Positions 1 to 6,316 of a stretch of 6,316 nucleotides of DNA are shown here, one piece after another. The notes under the pieces are model-generated. The model did no database searches. It saw only the letters and a list, made by a program, of their open reading frames with translations, and was not told the origin of the DNA. Origin of the DNA: Bacteroidota bacterium (GTDB lineage: Bacteria; Bacteroidota; Ignavibacteria; UBA10030; UBA8401); the NCBI GenBank assembly GCA_025355705.1, contig JANXZD010000538.1, positions 1 to 6,316 on the forward strand, in the 5' to 3' direction. Position numbers and translations under genes: made by a program. Every line of letters starts with the position of its first letter. The first letter of the stretch is position 1.

Positions 1-1340
1 TTGCTGCTTCGCGCAAAGGTATTATCGTGATGAATACTCCCGGAGGGAACACGCTTTCTACTGCTGAACATACTTTTTCTATGTTGATGGCACTCGCGCG
101 AAATATTCCAAATGCGAATGCAAGTTTGGTTGCAGGACGATGGGATCGGAAAAAATTCATGGGTACTGAGTTGTACGGTAAAACACTGGGCATTGCGGGA
201 CTAGGGAAAATTGGACGTGAAGTTGCAACTCGTGCACAAGCATTCGGAATGGTGACAATCGGTTATGATCCTGTTCTTGGTGCTGATGTTGCATCAAAGA
301 TGAAAGTTGAACTTGTTTCGCTGGAAGAGATTTATCGTCGTTCTGATTTCATAACAGTCCACACACCATTAAACGATGAGACTCGCGGGTTGTTAAATGA
401 ACAGACAATTGCAAAGTGTAAAAAAGGCGTGCGTATTATCAATTGTGCCCGCGGTGGAATTGTAGATGAAGCTGCATTACTAAAAGCGCTCGATAGCGGG
501 CACGTTGCAGGAGCAGCACTTGATGTCTATGTTGAAGAACCGCCCAAAGATTATTCACTTGTAAAGCATCCGAAAGTAGTAGCAACTCCGCATCTCGGAG
601 CATCCACTGAAGAAGCACAGGAAAAAGTTGCAATTCAAATTGCTGAACAAATTGCAGATGCATTAAAAGATCGAGGTATTGTTGGTGCTGTGAATGCGGC
701 TGCGTTGCAGGCTGGTGTTCCGAATGAGATCAAACCATATTTGTCACTTGCGGAAAAACTCGGATCACTGCAAGCACAAGTAATGAAAGGTCAGCTGAAG
801 GAACTATCAATTGATCTTACCGGGGAACTTTTGCACAAACATTCTGAATTGATCAAGGCAGGCGTACTGCGCGGGCTCTTGTCAAAAATAATGAGCCAAC
901 CGGTGAACTACATCAATGCACCGGTATTGGCACAATCAATGGGCGTTAGAATCAGTGAAAAGAAGGATGTCGACTCAGGAGATTATGCAAATCTATTGAC
1001 CATTGGATATAAGACTGATGTGGAAGAACGATCATTTGCGGGAACAGCTTTAGGGGGGAAACATTTGAAGATCGTTCGTCTTGATAAATACTACGTAGAA
1101 GGTAATCCGAACGGTACGTTTCTCTATTATACTAATATTGATCGTCCTGGAATGCTTGCAAAAGTCGGAGCACTTCTTGCAGAAGCAAATATCAATATTG
1201 CAGGATTGTCGCTGGGTCGGTCCGGAGTTGGTGAGCGTGCATTAACGGTGGTTGGTGTTGACAATCCAATTTCTGATGCAGTGTTACAAAAAGTTGCTGC
1301 TCTGGATGGTGTATTTAATGCAAAAGTTGTTACATTATAG
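1..1340 (+). CDS. serA: D-3-phosphoglycerate dehydrogenase, 5'-truncated
   Basis: SerA oxidises 3-phosphoglycerate to 3-phosphohydroxypyruvate with NAD+, the first step of cytosolic serine biosynthesis. The reading frame is open from the left edge (first full codon at base 3), so the true start is upstream. About 445 residues are visible; full-length enzymes of this long type have roughly 525, so about 80 N-terminal residues are missing. Visible parts: the conserved NTPGGNT segment just after the edge, the Rossmann motif GLGKIG at 198-215, and the catalytic trio of Arg (NCARGG, codon 450-452), Glu (VEEPP, codon 537-539) and His (TPHLG, codon 591-593). An intervening allosteric-type domain (about 735-1100) follows, then a C-terminal ACT domain (about 1113-1337, with DRPGMLAKVG and INIAGLSLGR) of the kind that binds serine for feedback control. 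The gene ends with TAG and converges on the response-regulator gene. The family call is secure; serine sensitivity is inferred from the domain. Confidence 0.96.
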   Translation, partial: AASRKGIIVMNTPGGNTLSTAEHTFSMLMALARNIPNANASLVAGRWDRKKFMGTELYGKTLGIAGLGKIGREVATRAQAFGMVTIGYDPVLGADVASKMKVELVSLEEIYRRSDFITVHTPLNDETRGLLNEQTIAKCKKGVRIINCARGGIVDEAALLKALDSGHVAGAALDVYVEEPPKDYSLVKHPKVVATPHLGASTEEAQEKVAIQIAEQIADALKDRGIVGAVNAAALQAGVPNEIKPYLSLAEKLGSLQAQVMKGQLKELSIDLTGELLHKHSELIKAGVLRGLLSKIMSQPVNYINAPVLAQSMGVRISEKKDVDSGDYANLLTIGYKTDVEERSFAGTALGGKHLKIVRLDKYYVEGNPNGTFLYYTNIDRPGMLAKVGALLAEANINIAGLSLGRSGVGERALTVVGVDNPISDAVLQKVAALDGVFNAKVVTL

Positions 1341-1354
1341 ATAATACAAGTTCC

Positions 1355-1397
1355 AAAACAATAAACCCCTCGAATTACTCGAAGGGTTTATTGTTTT
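1355..1397. terminator. Bidirectional intrinsic terminator hairpin between convergent genes
   Basis: The arms 1355-1373 and 1379-1397 are 19 bases each and pair at 18 of 19 positions (one C/A mismatch, 1369 with 1383) around the 5-base loop ATTAC. The outer arm ends are A4 and T4, so either transcript carries a short U run at the 3' end of the stem. It sits 14 bases after the serA stop and touches the last two bases of the response-regulator stop codon on the other strand. This is the expected place and shape for a shared terminator; the short U run makes exact strength uncertain. Confidence 0.85.
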
Positions 1398-2163
1398 AAA
1401 GAGGTTTTCCCAAAAGTTTTGTGAAATTCTCTCTATAGGTACGGCTTAAGATCACGTGAATATTATTGTCTAATATCACTTTATAGTCTCCATTGAAATA
1501 TGGTTCTAACTCCTTGATCTTATCAATATTGATGATCGTGCTTCGATGAATGCGGATGAATTTCTGAGGGTTCAATTGTTGTTCTAATCCATTCATTGTC
1601 TCTCGAATCAAATGTGATTCATTTCCAACATGGAGTTTGACATAATTACCGGCAGCTTCCATCCAATCAATTTCTTCAATCCGTAAAAAGATAATTCTGC
1701 CGTTTGTTTTAACGATTAATCGTTCAAGTTTTGCCGAACGTTGCTGTATTGAATTGAGTAATACGTTGATCTGTTCTTTCGTAGTCTCCATCTCCACAGT
1801 AGATTGTAACGAAGTCCTGGCGTATGCAACTGATTTCTGAAATCGTTCACGATCGTATGGTTTTAATAGATAATCTAACGCATGGAACTCAAAAGCGCGA
1901 AGCGCAAATTCATCATACGCCGTAATGAAAATAATACATGGCAATGAATTGAGTGGTAATTGTTGGAGAACATCAAAGCCGTTTATCTCCGGCATTTGTA
2001 TATCAAGAAACAGAAGGTTTGGTTTGAACTTGGAATATGAGGCAATTGCTTCGTGTCCATTCGAACACAAATCAACGATCTCAATATCGGGTTCGCTGGC
2101 GGCAAAAAGTTTTACTTTTTCACGTGCGAGCGGCTCATCATCAATGATGATCGCGCGAATCAT
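1396..2163 (-). CDS. LytTR-family response regulator (AlgR/LytR type)
   Basis: This is a 255-residue cytosolic two-component response regulator. The receiver domain (about 1-120) has the acidic pair D8/D9, phospho-acceptor D54 in LFLDIQMPE, T81 in FITAYDEFA and K101 in LLKPY, so every residue needed for phosphotransfer is present. A polar linker (about 120-147) leads to a LytTR DNA-binding domain (about 148-250) with the typical blocks IDWMEAAGNYVKLH and FIRIHRSTIINIDKI. LytTR proteins usually bind pairs of short direct repeats upstream of their targets. The partner kinase gene lies 35 bases upstream on the same strand. The start fits the family N-terminus (MIRAIIIDDEP), but no clear Shine-Dalgarno precedes it, so translation may depend on the kinase gene upstream. 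The target genes cannot be read from the sequence. Confidence 0.94.
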   Translation of the reverse strand: MIRAIIIDDEPLAREKVKLFAASEPDIEIVDLCSNGHEAIASYSKFKPNLLFLDIQMPEINGFDVLQQLPLNSLPCIIFITAYDEFALRAFEFHALDYLLKPYDRERFQKSVAYARTSLQSTVEMETTKEQINVLLNSIQQRSAKLERLIVKTNGRIIFLRIEEIDWMEAAGNYVKLHVGNESHLIRETMNGLEQQLNPQKFIRIHRSTIINIDKIKELEPYFNGDYKVILDNNIHVILSRTYRENFTKLLGKPL

Positions 2164-2198
2164 AGTTTAATCATTAGAGAAGTTGAAAACGTTTGAAC

Positions 2199-3350
2199 TT
2201 AATCCGTTTGCATACGGAATGGAATGGAAAGAGTTACACGTAACCCGCCGGTTTCTTTATTGGAAAATTGAAGAGAATAATTTTCACCATAAAGGATCTT
2301 TAGTCGCTCAATCGTGTTCTTAATTCCATAACCTTTGGTGAGGCTTTCTTCGAGGGATTTGTTGAGACCGTTACCGTCATCTTCGATTTGAAGGAATAAC
2401 TTTTCCGCTTCACGCCATGATGCTGCAATGATGTTCCCTTGTCGTGAATAGGGGGCAATACCATGTTTGATTGCGTTTTCAAGTATGGGCTGTGCCATCA
2501 TACAAGGAACAAGTGCATCAAGTGTGTCGGGGCGAAAATTTGTCCGAACGATCAATCGATCTCCCATTCTTGTTTGTTCGATGAGTAAATATCGTTCGAT
2601 GAAGGCGATATCGTCTTTTAATGGGACCTCTTGTGTATTCATTCGTTCCAATGATATACGGAGGAGATCTCCCAGGTATGTCAGCATTTTATCTGCATCA
2701 TCAACGCTTTTATACATTAGCGATGATATACCGTTAAGGGTGTTAAAAAGAAAATGCGGTTGAAGTTGTTGATGAAGTGTTCTGATCTGTGCTTCTTTTA
2801 ATTGAACTTCAAGCTGTGACGCACGAAGTTCACGTTCGGAATATTTTCTGAAATAATCGAATGCAAAATGAATAGCAATGATAATGCAGTAATACAGAAG
2901 ACGATACACATGATTGACTCGGGCAAGGGAAGTGATGACGTATGTGCCGTATGTTATATCGGGCATCTTTTCGAACACTCCACTATACATCCATGGTATA
3001 AAAGAATGGATCCCGAAAATATATGTAGTGTAGATGGGAATATGTACAAACGTAAAAAATAAACCAACAAATAGATGTAATGAACCAAGAATACCAAAGG
3101 GAAAGTTCTTTATGGAGATTTTTTCTGTGGCCCATATGATGAATGGTGTAAGCAACAACCATATATATGCTGCAACAATTCTATCAACAAAGACATTGAT
3201 TGTTTCTTGCGCCGTAGGTTTTGTGGGTCCCTCAGATAAAGAGTCTGCGTAGATTGCTTGTAAGAAGAAAGCAACACCGAGTATAGTAAGAAAGCCAAAA
3301 TAGAATAATAGCTCAGTTTTATATTTTTGCCAATATGTTCTTGTCGTCAT
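2199..3350 (-). CDS. LytS/YehU-type membrane sensor histidine kinase
   Basis: This 383-residue inner-membrane histidine kinase should phosphorylate the LytTR regulator encoded just downstream. The N-terminal half has about four hydrophobic segments (roughly residues 14-34, 53-76, 86-113 and 149-167) and no large extracytoplasmic domain, so the signal may be sensed in or near the membrane. A charged, probably coiled-coil linker (168-196) leads to the His_kinase domain, with phospho-acceptor H199 in LQPHFLFNTLN. The ATPase domain has the N-box PILENAIKHG (288-297), the G1 box DDGNG (324-328) and a G2-like GYGIKN (340-345), all intact. The order kinase then LytTR regulator is usual for this family. 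The start at 3350 precedes the first membrane segment, but its ribosome-binding site is weak. The ligand is unknown. Confidence 0.93.
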   Translation of the reverse strand: MTTRTYWQKYKTELLFYFGFLTILGVAFFLQAIYADSLSEGPTKPTAQETINVFVDRIVAAYIWLLLTPFIIWATEKISIKNFPFGILGSLHLFVGLFFTFVHIPIYTTYIFGIHSFIPWMYSGVFEKMPDITYGTYVITSLARVNHVYRLLYYCIIIAIHFAFDYFRKYSERELRASQLEVQLKEAQIRTLHQQLQPHFLFNTLNGISSLMYKSVDDADKMLTYLGDLLRISLERMNTQEVPLKDDIAFIERYLLIEQTRMGDRLIVRTNFRPDTLDALVPCMMAQPILENAIKHGIAPYSRQGNIIAASWREAEKLFLQIEDDGNGLNKSLEESLTKGYGIKNTIERLKILYGENYSLQFSNKETGGLRVTLSIPFRMQTD

Positions 3351-3361
3351 GATCCGAACGT

Positions 3362-3387
3362 GATTCTTTCATCGATGGTAAAGAATC
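3362..3387. repeat. Perfect 8-bp inverted repeat ahead of the kinase gene
   Basis: GATTCTTT at 3362-3369 and AAAGAATC at 3380-3387 are exact reverse complements around a 10-base spacer that itself contains the palindrome ATCGAT. It lies in the 61-base gap between the HTH gene and the kinase gene, 12 bases before the kinase start codon. No T run follows on the minus strand, so it does not look like a normal terminator. It could be an operator or an mRNA hairpin affecting kinase translation; its function is inferred only from position. Confidence 0.45.
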
Positions 3388-3411
3388 TTTGTCACAAACT
3401 CCAGAAAAAAA

Positions 3412-3777
3412 TTATCGCCGTAATTCTACAAATGATCTGTTTGTTTTTTTAGAATCAATAAAAACATTTGACGGCGCGGACGCGCGGGGCAGGGAGGAAT
3501 GCAGTCGAGCATTTTCCCCATCGGTTTTTTTGAATAATTCATTTTCCGCATTGGTGAACGGAGTTTCTCTGCTTGTTAACAGCCAGTTAATATTACATCC
3601 AAGATCGATCAATTTTACAAGCAATACAGGACCCGGCAAACTCCTTCCATTGAGATAGCCTGAATACAGAGTTGAAGGGTTCATATCCAACGCCTCGGCA
3701 AATTTTTTCATTGTGCCATACCGTTTGTAGCCGAATAACCGCAAATTCAGCGCGACCTCTTTTTTATTGAGTTTCAT
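3412..3777 (-). CDS. Small CI-repressor-like helix-turn-helix protein
   Basis: This 121-residue protein is probably a DNA-binding regulator. Residues 22-45 look like a helix-turn-helix of the XRE/CI-repressor N-terminal type (TMKKFAEALDMNPSTLYSGYLNG), followed by GPVLLVKLIDLGCNINWLLT (49-68), a pattern common after that fold in phage-like repressors. Unlike full CI/LexA-type repressors it has no S24 peptidase domain: the protein ends with a polar tail (about 75-121) that I do not recognise, and the next gene begins 61 bases later, leaving no room for one. The start is well supported by AGGAGGA (3781-3787 on the complementary strand) a few bases upstream. It is first in a probable operon with the kinase and response regulator. 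Residues 90-103 are encoded by an unusually GC-rich stretch. The HTH call is fairly sure; the target and ligand are unknown. Confidence 0.78.
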   Translation of the reverse strand: MKLNKKEVALNLRLFGYKRYGTMKKFAEALDMNPSTLYSGYLNGRSLPGPVLLVKLIDLGCNINWLLTSRETPFTNAENELFKKTDGENARLHSSLPRASAPSNVFIDSKKTNRSFVELRR

Positions 3778-3895
3778 TGGTCCTCCTGTGATTGTAAAAT
3801 TGTATTTGTTGAACTGAATCCAAAATAATCAGATCTGTCCAACATCAAAATATGTTTGTGATGAACAGATGCAAACTTGGGATAAGGTCACAAGA

Positions 3896-3936
3896 GTAGA
3901 GTTTAACAATCAACAAGAGAATACTCTACAATTGTT
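3896..3936. repeat. Two interleaved short inverted repeats
   Basis: GTAGAGT (3896-3902) is complementary to ACTCTAC (3923-3929), and AACAAT (3905-3910) is complementary to ATTGTT (3931-3936). The second pair starts inside the first and ends outside it, so the two are interleaved rather than nested. They sit about 50-90 bases upstream of the predicted rightward -35 box. They could be operator sites or chance in AT-rich DNA. Confidence 0.3.
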
Positions 3937-3975
3937 TTGATGCCCTGCTGTAAACAGTTGAAAATATTAAACAAA

Positions 3976-3995
3976 TTGCAATAAGGTATTGACAA
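3976..3995. promoter_or_regulatory. Imperfect dyad overlapping the -35 box (candidate operator)
   Basis: The arms TTGCAATA and TATTG(A)CAA are complementary around the spacer AGG, with one extra A in the right arm. The right arm covers the TTGACA -35 hexamer at 3989-3994, so a protein bound here would block RNA polymerase. This is a candidate repressor site for the lipoprotein-receptor operon. The binding protein is unknown; the nearby HTH protein is one candidate by position only. Confidence 0.35.
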
Positions 3996-4017
3996 TTGGG
4001 GTGACTGTCTTTATATT
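3989..4017 (+). promoter_or_regulatory. Near-consensus sigma70-type promoter
   Basis: TTGACA (3989-3994) and TATATT (4012-4017) are separated by 17 bases, giving a perfect -35 and a 5-of-6 match at -10. Transcription would start near 4024 and leave a leader of about 194 bases before the lipoprotein start codon. If the organism uses a Bacteroidetes-style primary sigma factor (TAnnTTTG at about -7), this match would mean less. TAATTTTG at 4066-4073 fits that alternative but lacks a TTTG at the right distance upstream. Confidence 0.6.
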
Positions 4018-4217
4018 CCAATAGATTATTGAATCAAAAACGAATTATTAAGGAATAATTATTATTAATTTTGATACGCTCTCCTCAAACAAAATGAATT
4101 CAATGCGTGACTATTTTTTTATTCTATTCATCGTCTCATCCGAAAAAACAAAATAATATTTTTATAAAACCATATACTATTACCAAATAGTTCAAAAAAC
4201 ATAAGGAGACCCCACCA

Positions 4218-5255
4218 ATGCTTTTGAACAGGCACCGTCTGTTTTTATCGTTTGCCATTTTTTTAATGGCTATGTTCGGCGCATCATGCGTCGATATTCC
4301 CTCTGAAGGGATCACACCTCCAAATTATCAATCATCCGTAAAATATTTTAATTATGGACGCGGTGTTGATACGATTTCTCTCTTAATTAGTTCCGTTTCA
4401 TACACTGCAAAAGAATCATCAACGGTTCTGAAAATCAATGTGACGGATACGATTAAGGTTAAGACACAATTAACCTACAAGGTTCAAATCTTACGGTATT
4501 CTCGATATGATGTAAATTTCGGACAACCGTTGGAATTGTATGTTGATGGTTCATTGAAAGCTACATTGTCCCCTGGTCAGGCCACGAATTATATTACAAC
4601 ACCATCCGGTTCCAGAAAGATTGAGCTAAAAGGAAATGGAACGCTCGTTGACTCGATCCGTTACACCAAAGTGGACACGGTGAAAACTGTTACATATGAT
4701 TCTATTCGTAATGCAGTTGTCAAGGCTACGAAGGTTGTTAATAGTGAAGGATCCAGTGCTACAGTGTTAAAGATCCCTGCATCTGGAACAAACAAAATTA
4801 CTGTCGATGATGCTTTGTTATTTATTGAAACAGAACGTCAAGTATCGATGTCGTTGGTTGGGGATACTGTTCCAAGCTCATCAACGCTTAATGGTCTGCT
4901 CCGTTATGGCAGGATGCAGTATTTAATTGCCGCAGAACGGAAAACATTTGAACCGACCGTTAAGGTAGACACAGCAGCGATGATTGTCATTAATAATTTT
5001 TCCACTGCCGGAACGCTTCAGGTGTTCAAATCTACTCTATTAAAGGATAGTGTTAGTACGTTGGCTTTTAAAGGAAGTTCAGGTTACAGACTGTATCCGG
5101 CAAAAACAGATTCAACGTATAAGTTTGTATTTAGAACTCCAACATCTTTTACAGACGTAGACAGTGTCTCTTTGACTGTTTCCAAAGGCAAACAATATAC
5201 GATTTCAGTTTTTGATGAGGCAGGAGTTCGTAAGTTCCGCTCATTTGCACATTGA
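4218..5255 (+). CDS. Secreted lipoprotein with DUF4397-like beta modules
   Basis: This 345-residue protein of unknown function is probably anchored in a membrane facing the periplasm or the cell surface. A positively charged start and hydrophobic stretch (residues 5-20) lead to C24 in FGASCVDIPSEG, read as a lipobox; Gly at -3 is not the commonest choice, so lipidation is likely rather than certain. The mature part is rich in Ser, Thr, Val and Lys and looks all-beta. Two segments resemble DUF4397 modules: about 40-140 (with LELYVDGSLKATLSPG then PSGSRKIELKG) and about 250-335 (with GTLQVFKSTLL and KGKQYTISVFDEAG). The DUF4397 match is by eye and tentative. AAGGAG at 4203-4208 supports the start; the stop is followed at once by an in-frame TAA. 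The receptor gene begins 39 bases later, so the two are probably co-transcribed. It is not recognisably SusD-like. Confidence 0.85.
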   Translation: MLLNRHRLFLSFAIFLMAMFGASCVDIPSEGITPPNYQSSVKYFNYGRGVDTISLLISSVSYTAKESSTVLKINVTDTIKVKTQLTYKVQILRYSRYDVNFGQPLELYVDGSLKATLSPGQATNYITTPSGSRKIELKGNGTLVDSIRYTKVDTVKTVTYDSIRNAVVKATKVVNSEGSSATVLKIPASGTNKITVDDALLFIETERQVSMSLVGDTVPSSSTLNGLLRYGRMQYLIAAERKTFEPTVKVDTAAMIVINNFSTAGTLQVFKSTLLKDSVSTLAFKGSSGYRLYPAKTDSTYKFVFRTPTSFTDVDSVSLTVSKGKQYTISVFDEAGVRKFRSFAH

Positions 5256-5294
5256 TAAAAAAGAAATTATAATTTTAATTTTTGGAGGAAAATC

Positions 5295-6316
5295 ATGAGG
5301 TATAAATTATTTCTGCTCTTGCTGATTTCGTTATTTGCAGTAACATCGGCATTTGCGGCTTCCGGAAAGATTCGTGGAAGCGTCGTAGACGATAAAACAA
5401 AAGAAGCACTTGTTGGTGCCAGCATTGTTATTGTTGGCACCAACTATGGTGCAGTTACTGATGTCGATGGTAACTATATCATTCTTAATGTTCCACCCGG
5501 AACATATTCACTCCGTTCATCATTTATCAGTTATCAGAATGTAACGATAAGTAATGTGAAGGTCAGTGAAGATCTTTCAACTGAGATCAATTTTCGATTG
5601 ACATCATCTGAGGTACAACTGAATGAAGTGGTCATTATCAATGATCGCCCGCTCGTTAACAAGAATGCAACGAATGCAGTTCGTATTAGCACTCAAGAAG
5701 ATATCCAAAAACTTCCGGTTCGCGGTATCCAGGCCGCGGTTGCGCTATCGCCTGGCGTGGTTTTGCAAAACGGAAATCTTTATGTTCGTGGCGGTCGTGC
5801 TGATGAGGTTGGATATTACCTTGAAGGCGCGAACACGCGAAGTATTGCTTCTGGTGGTAATCTAACAACAGTTATTCCTGACGCATTGGAAGAATTTCAA
5901 GTACAAGCGGGTGGTTACACGGCTGAATACGGTGGAGCAAATTCCGGAATTGTTCGGCAATCATTAAAAGCAGGCGGACAGGAATACAAATTGTCAGTTC
6001 AAGGAGAAACGGATAATTTTACACCACAATACACGAAGAAATTAGGAACGTATTCATACGGTTATAGTGATTATACAATGACATTAGGCGGACCTATTCC
6101 AGGTTTGAAAAACGTAAAATTCTTTATTGCTGGTGAAAATCAGTTCCAGCGAGATAACTCAGTTCGATTCTGGGAAGGCTTTAAAATGGACAGCTTACCG
6201 GATGCACAATCCTCAACCGGATATATACTTCCGAGCTACGAAATAAAACCGGGAAATATTCCTGGCCTTTTGAATCGGTACACTGCAAACGGAACCCTGT
6301 CGTTTGATTTTCAACC
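5295..6316 (+). CDS. TonB-dependent outer-membrane receptor, 3'-truncated
   Basis: This frame is open from ATG at 5295 to the window edge (340 complete codons), so only the N-terminal part of what is normally a receptor of 700-1000 or more residues is seen. GGAGGA at 5284-5289 supports the start. Residues 1-21 form a signal peptide (hydrophobic LFLLLLISLFAV, cleavage likely after AFA). Residues about 24-102 are a carboxypeptidase-regulatory-like beta domain (GKIRGSVVD, DVDGNYIILNVPPGTYSL). EVVI near 111 is a possible TonB-box-like strand. A plug domain follows (about 118-230), with LSPGVV, YVRGGRADEVGYYLEG and a FQVQAGGYTAEYGGANSGIV block, and barrel strands begin near 230 with GGPIPG. The receptor takes up a substrate across the outer membrane using TonB energy; the substrate cannot be told. 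The RGGR plug style is closer to Oar-like receptors than to SusC, and no SusD gene lies upstream. Confidence 0.93.
   Translation, partial: MRYKLFLLLLISLFAVTSAFAASGKIRGSVVDDKTKEALVGASIVIVGTNYGAVTDVDGNYIILNVPPGTYSLRSSFISYQNVTISNVKVSEDLSTEINFRLTSSEVQLNEVVIINDRPLVNKNATNAVRISTQEDIQKLPVRGIQAAVALSPGVVLQNGNLYVRGGRADEVGYYLEGANTRSIASGGNLTTVIPDALEEFQVQAGGYTAEYGGANSGIVRQSLKAGGQEYKLSVQGETDNFTPQYTKKLGTYSYGYSDYTMTLGGPIPGLKNVKFFIAGENQFQRDNSVRFWEGFKMDSLPDAQSSTGYILPSYEIKPGNIPGLLNRYTANGTLSFDFQ

Larger units (their letters stand above)
3778..4217. other. Divergent intergenic region, AT-rich
   Basis: This 440-base gap separates the leftward regulatory operon from the rightward lipoprotein-receptor operon. It contains the strong rightward promoter listed separately, a dyad over its -35 box, and short dyads: CAGATCTG at 3830-3837, CTGT-AA-ACAG at 3948-3957, and an AT-only 7-bp stem at 4043-4060. 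For the leftward HTH gene I see only weak promoter candidates, for example TACAAT at 3799-3804 on the minus strand without a good -35. I find no convincing gene; a 20-codon frame at 4094-4156 lacks a ribosome-binding site. No known riboswitch or tRNA shape is visible by eye. Confidence 0.7.

Noticed and set aside
439..663. A 74-codon minus-strand open frame inside serA
   Set aside because: It lies wholly within the well-supported serA coding region, is rich in Leu and Gln as expected of a shadow frame, and resembles no family I know.
3319..3372. A 17-codon minus-strand frame overlapping the kinase start, a possible coupling peptide
   Set aside because: No Shine-Dalgarno precedes it and it lies within the inverted repeat; such short frames are expected by chance.
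3389..3658. An 89-codon plus-strand open frame opposite the HTH gene
   Set aside because: The minus-strand frame has a strong ribosome-binding site and a recognisable HTH; the plus-strand frame has neither a ribosome-binding site nor recognisable content.
4094..4156. A 20-codon frame beginning MNSMRDYFFILFIV in the leader of the lipoprotein gene, a possible leader peptide
   Set aside because: There is no ribosome-binding site before its ATG, its composition simply reflects AT-rich DNA, and nothing downstream looks like an attenuator.
4173..4178. TATACT as an alternative -10 box closer to the lipoprotein gene
   Set aside because: No acceptable -35 sequence lies 16-18 bases upstream, and the promoter at 3989-4017 is far stronger.
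5264..5275. Perfect 12-base palindrome AAATTATAATTT between the lipoprotein and receptor genes, considered as a terminator
   Set aside because: It is all A and T with no loop, so it would not form a stable RNA hairpin; the gap is better read as an ordinary intra-operon spacer.

Overview
This AT-rich window most likely comes from a Gram-negative member of the Bacteroidota/Chlorobi group, possibly Ignavibacteria-like. The clues are a TonB-dependent receptor with an N-terminal carboxypeptidase-regulatory-like domain, a lipoprotein gene just upstream of it, and a LytS/LytTR-type two-component pair with a 4-TM-like kinase. The placement rests on protein style only; no rRNA or other marker gene is present.

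Layout: (1) Positions 1-1340 (+) hold the 3' part of serA, D-3-phosphoglycerate dehydrogenase, with its N-terminus cut off by the window edge. (2) A strong hairpin at 1355-1397 lies between the converging serA and response-regulator genes and probably terminates transcription from both sides. (3) Positions 1396-3777 (-) hold three genes read in the order CI-like helix-turn-helix regulator, membrane sensor histidine kinase, LytTR response regulator. Gaps of 61 and 35 bases suggest one operon. (4) A 440-base AT-rich gap (3778-4217) holds a near-consensus sigma70-type promoter pointing right, several short dyads and a long leader. (5) Positions 4218-6316 (+) hold a secreted lipoprotein with DUF4397-like beta modules, then, 39 bases later, a TonB-dependent outer-membrane receptor that runs off the right edge.

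How the genes may work together: serA is housekeeping (serine biosynthesis) and looks unrelated to the rest. The kinase and response regulator form a complete signalling pair with all key residues. The HTH protein upstream is a plausible extra control layer. The lipoprotein and receptor are probably co-transcribed and may form an outer-membrane assembly. The regulatory operon diverges from the receptor operon, so it could control it, but nothing in the sequence proves this. I see no mobile element, CRISPR array, RNA gene or clearly new system. The most interesting points are the lipoprotein-receptor pair, the dyad over the -35 box of its promoter, and the odd GC-rich tail of the HTH gene.
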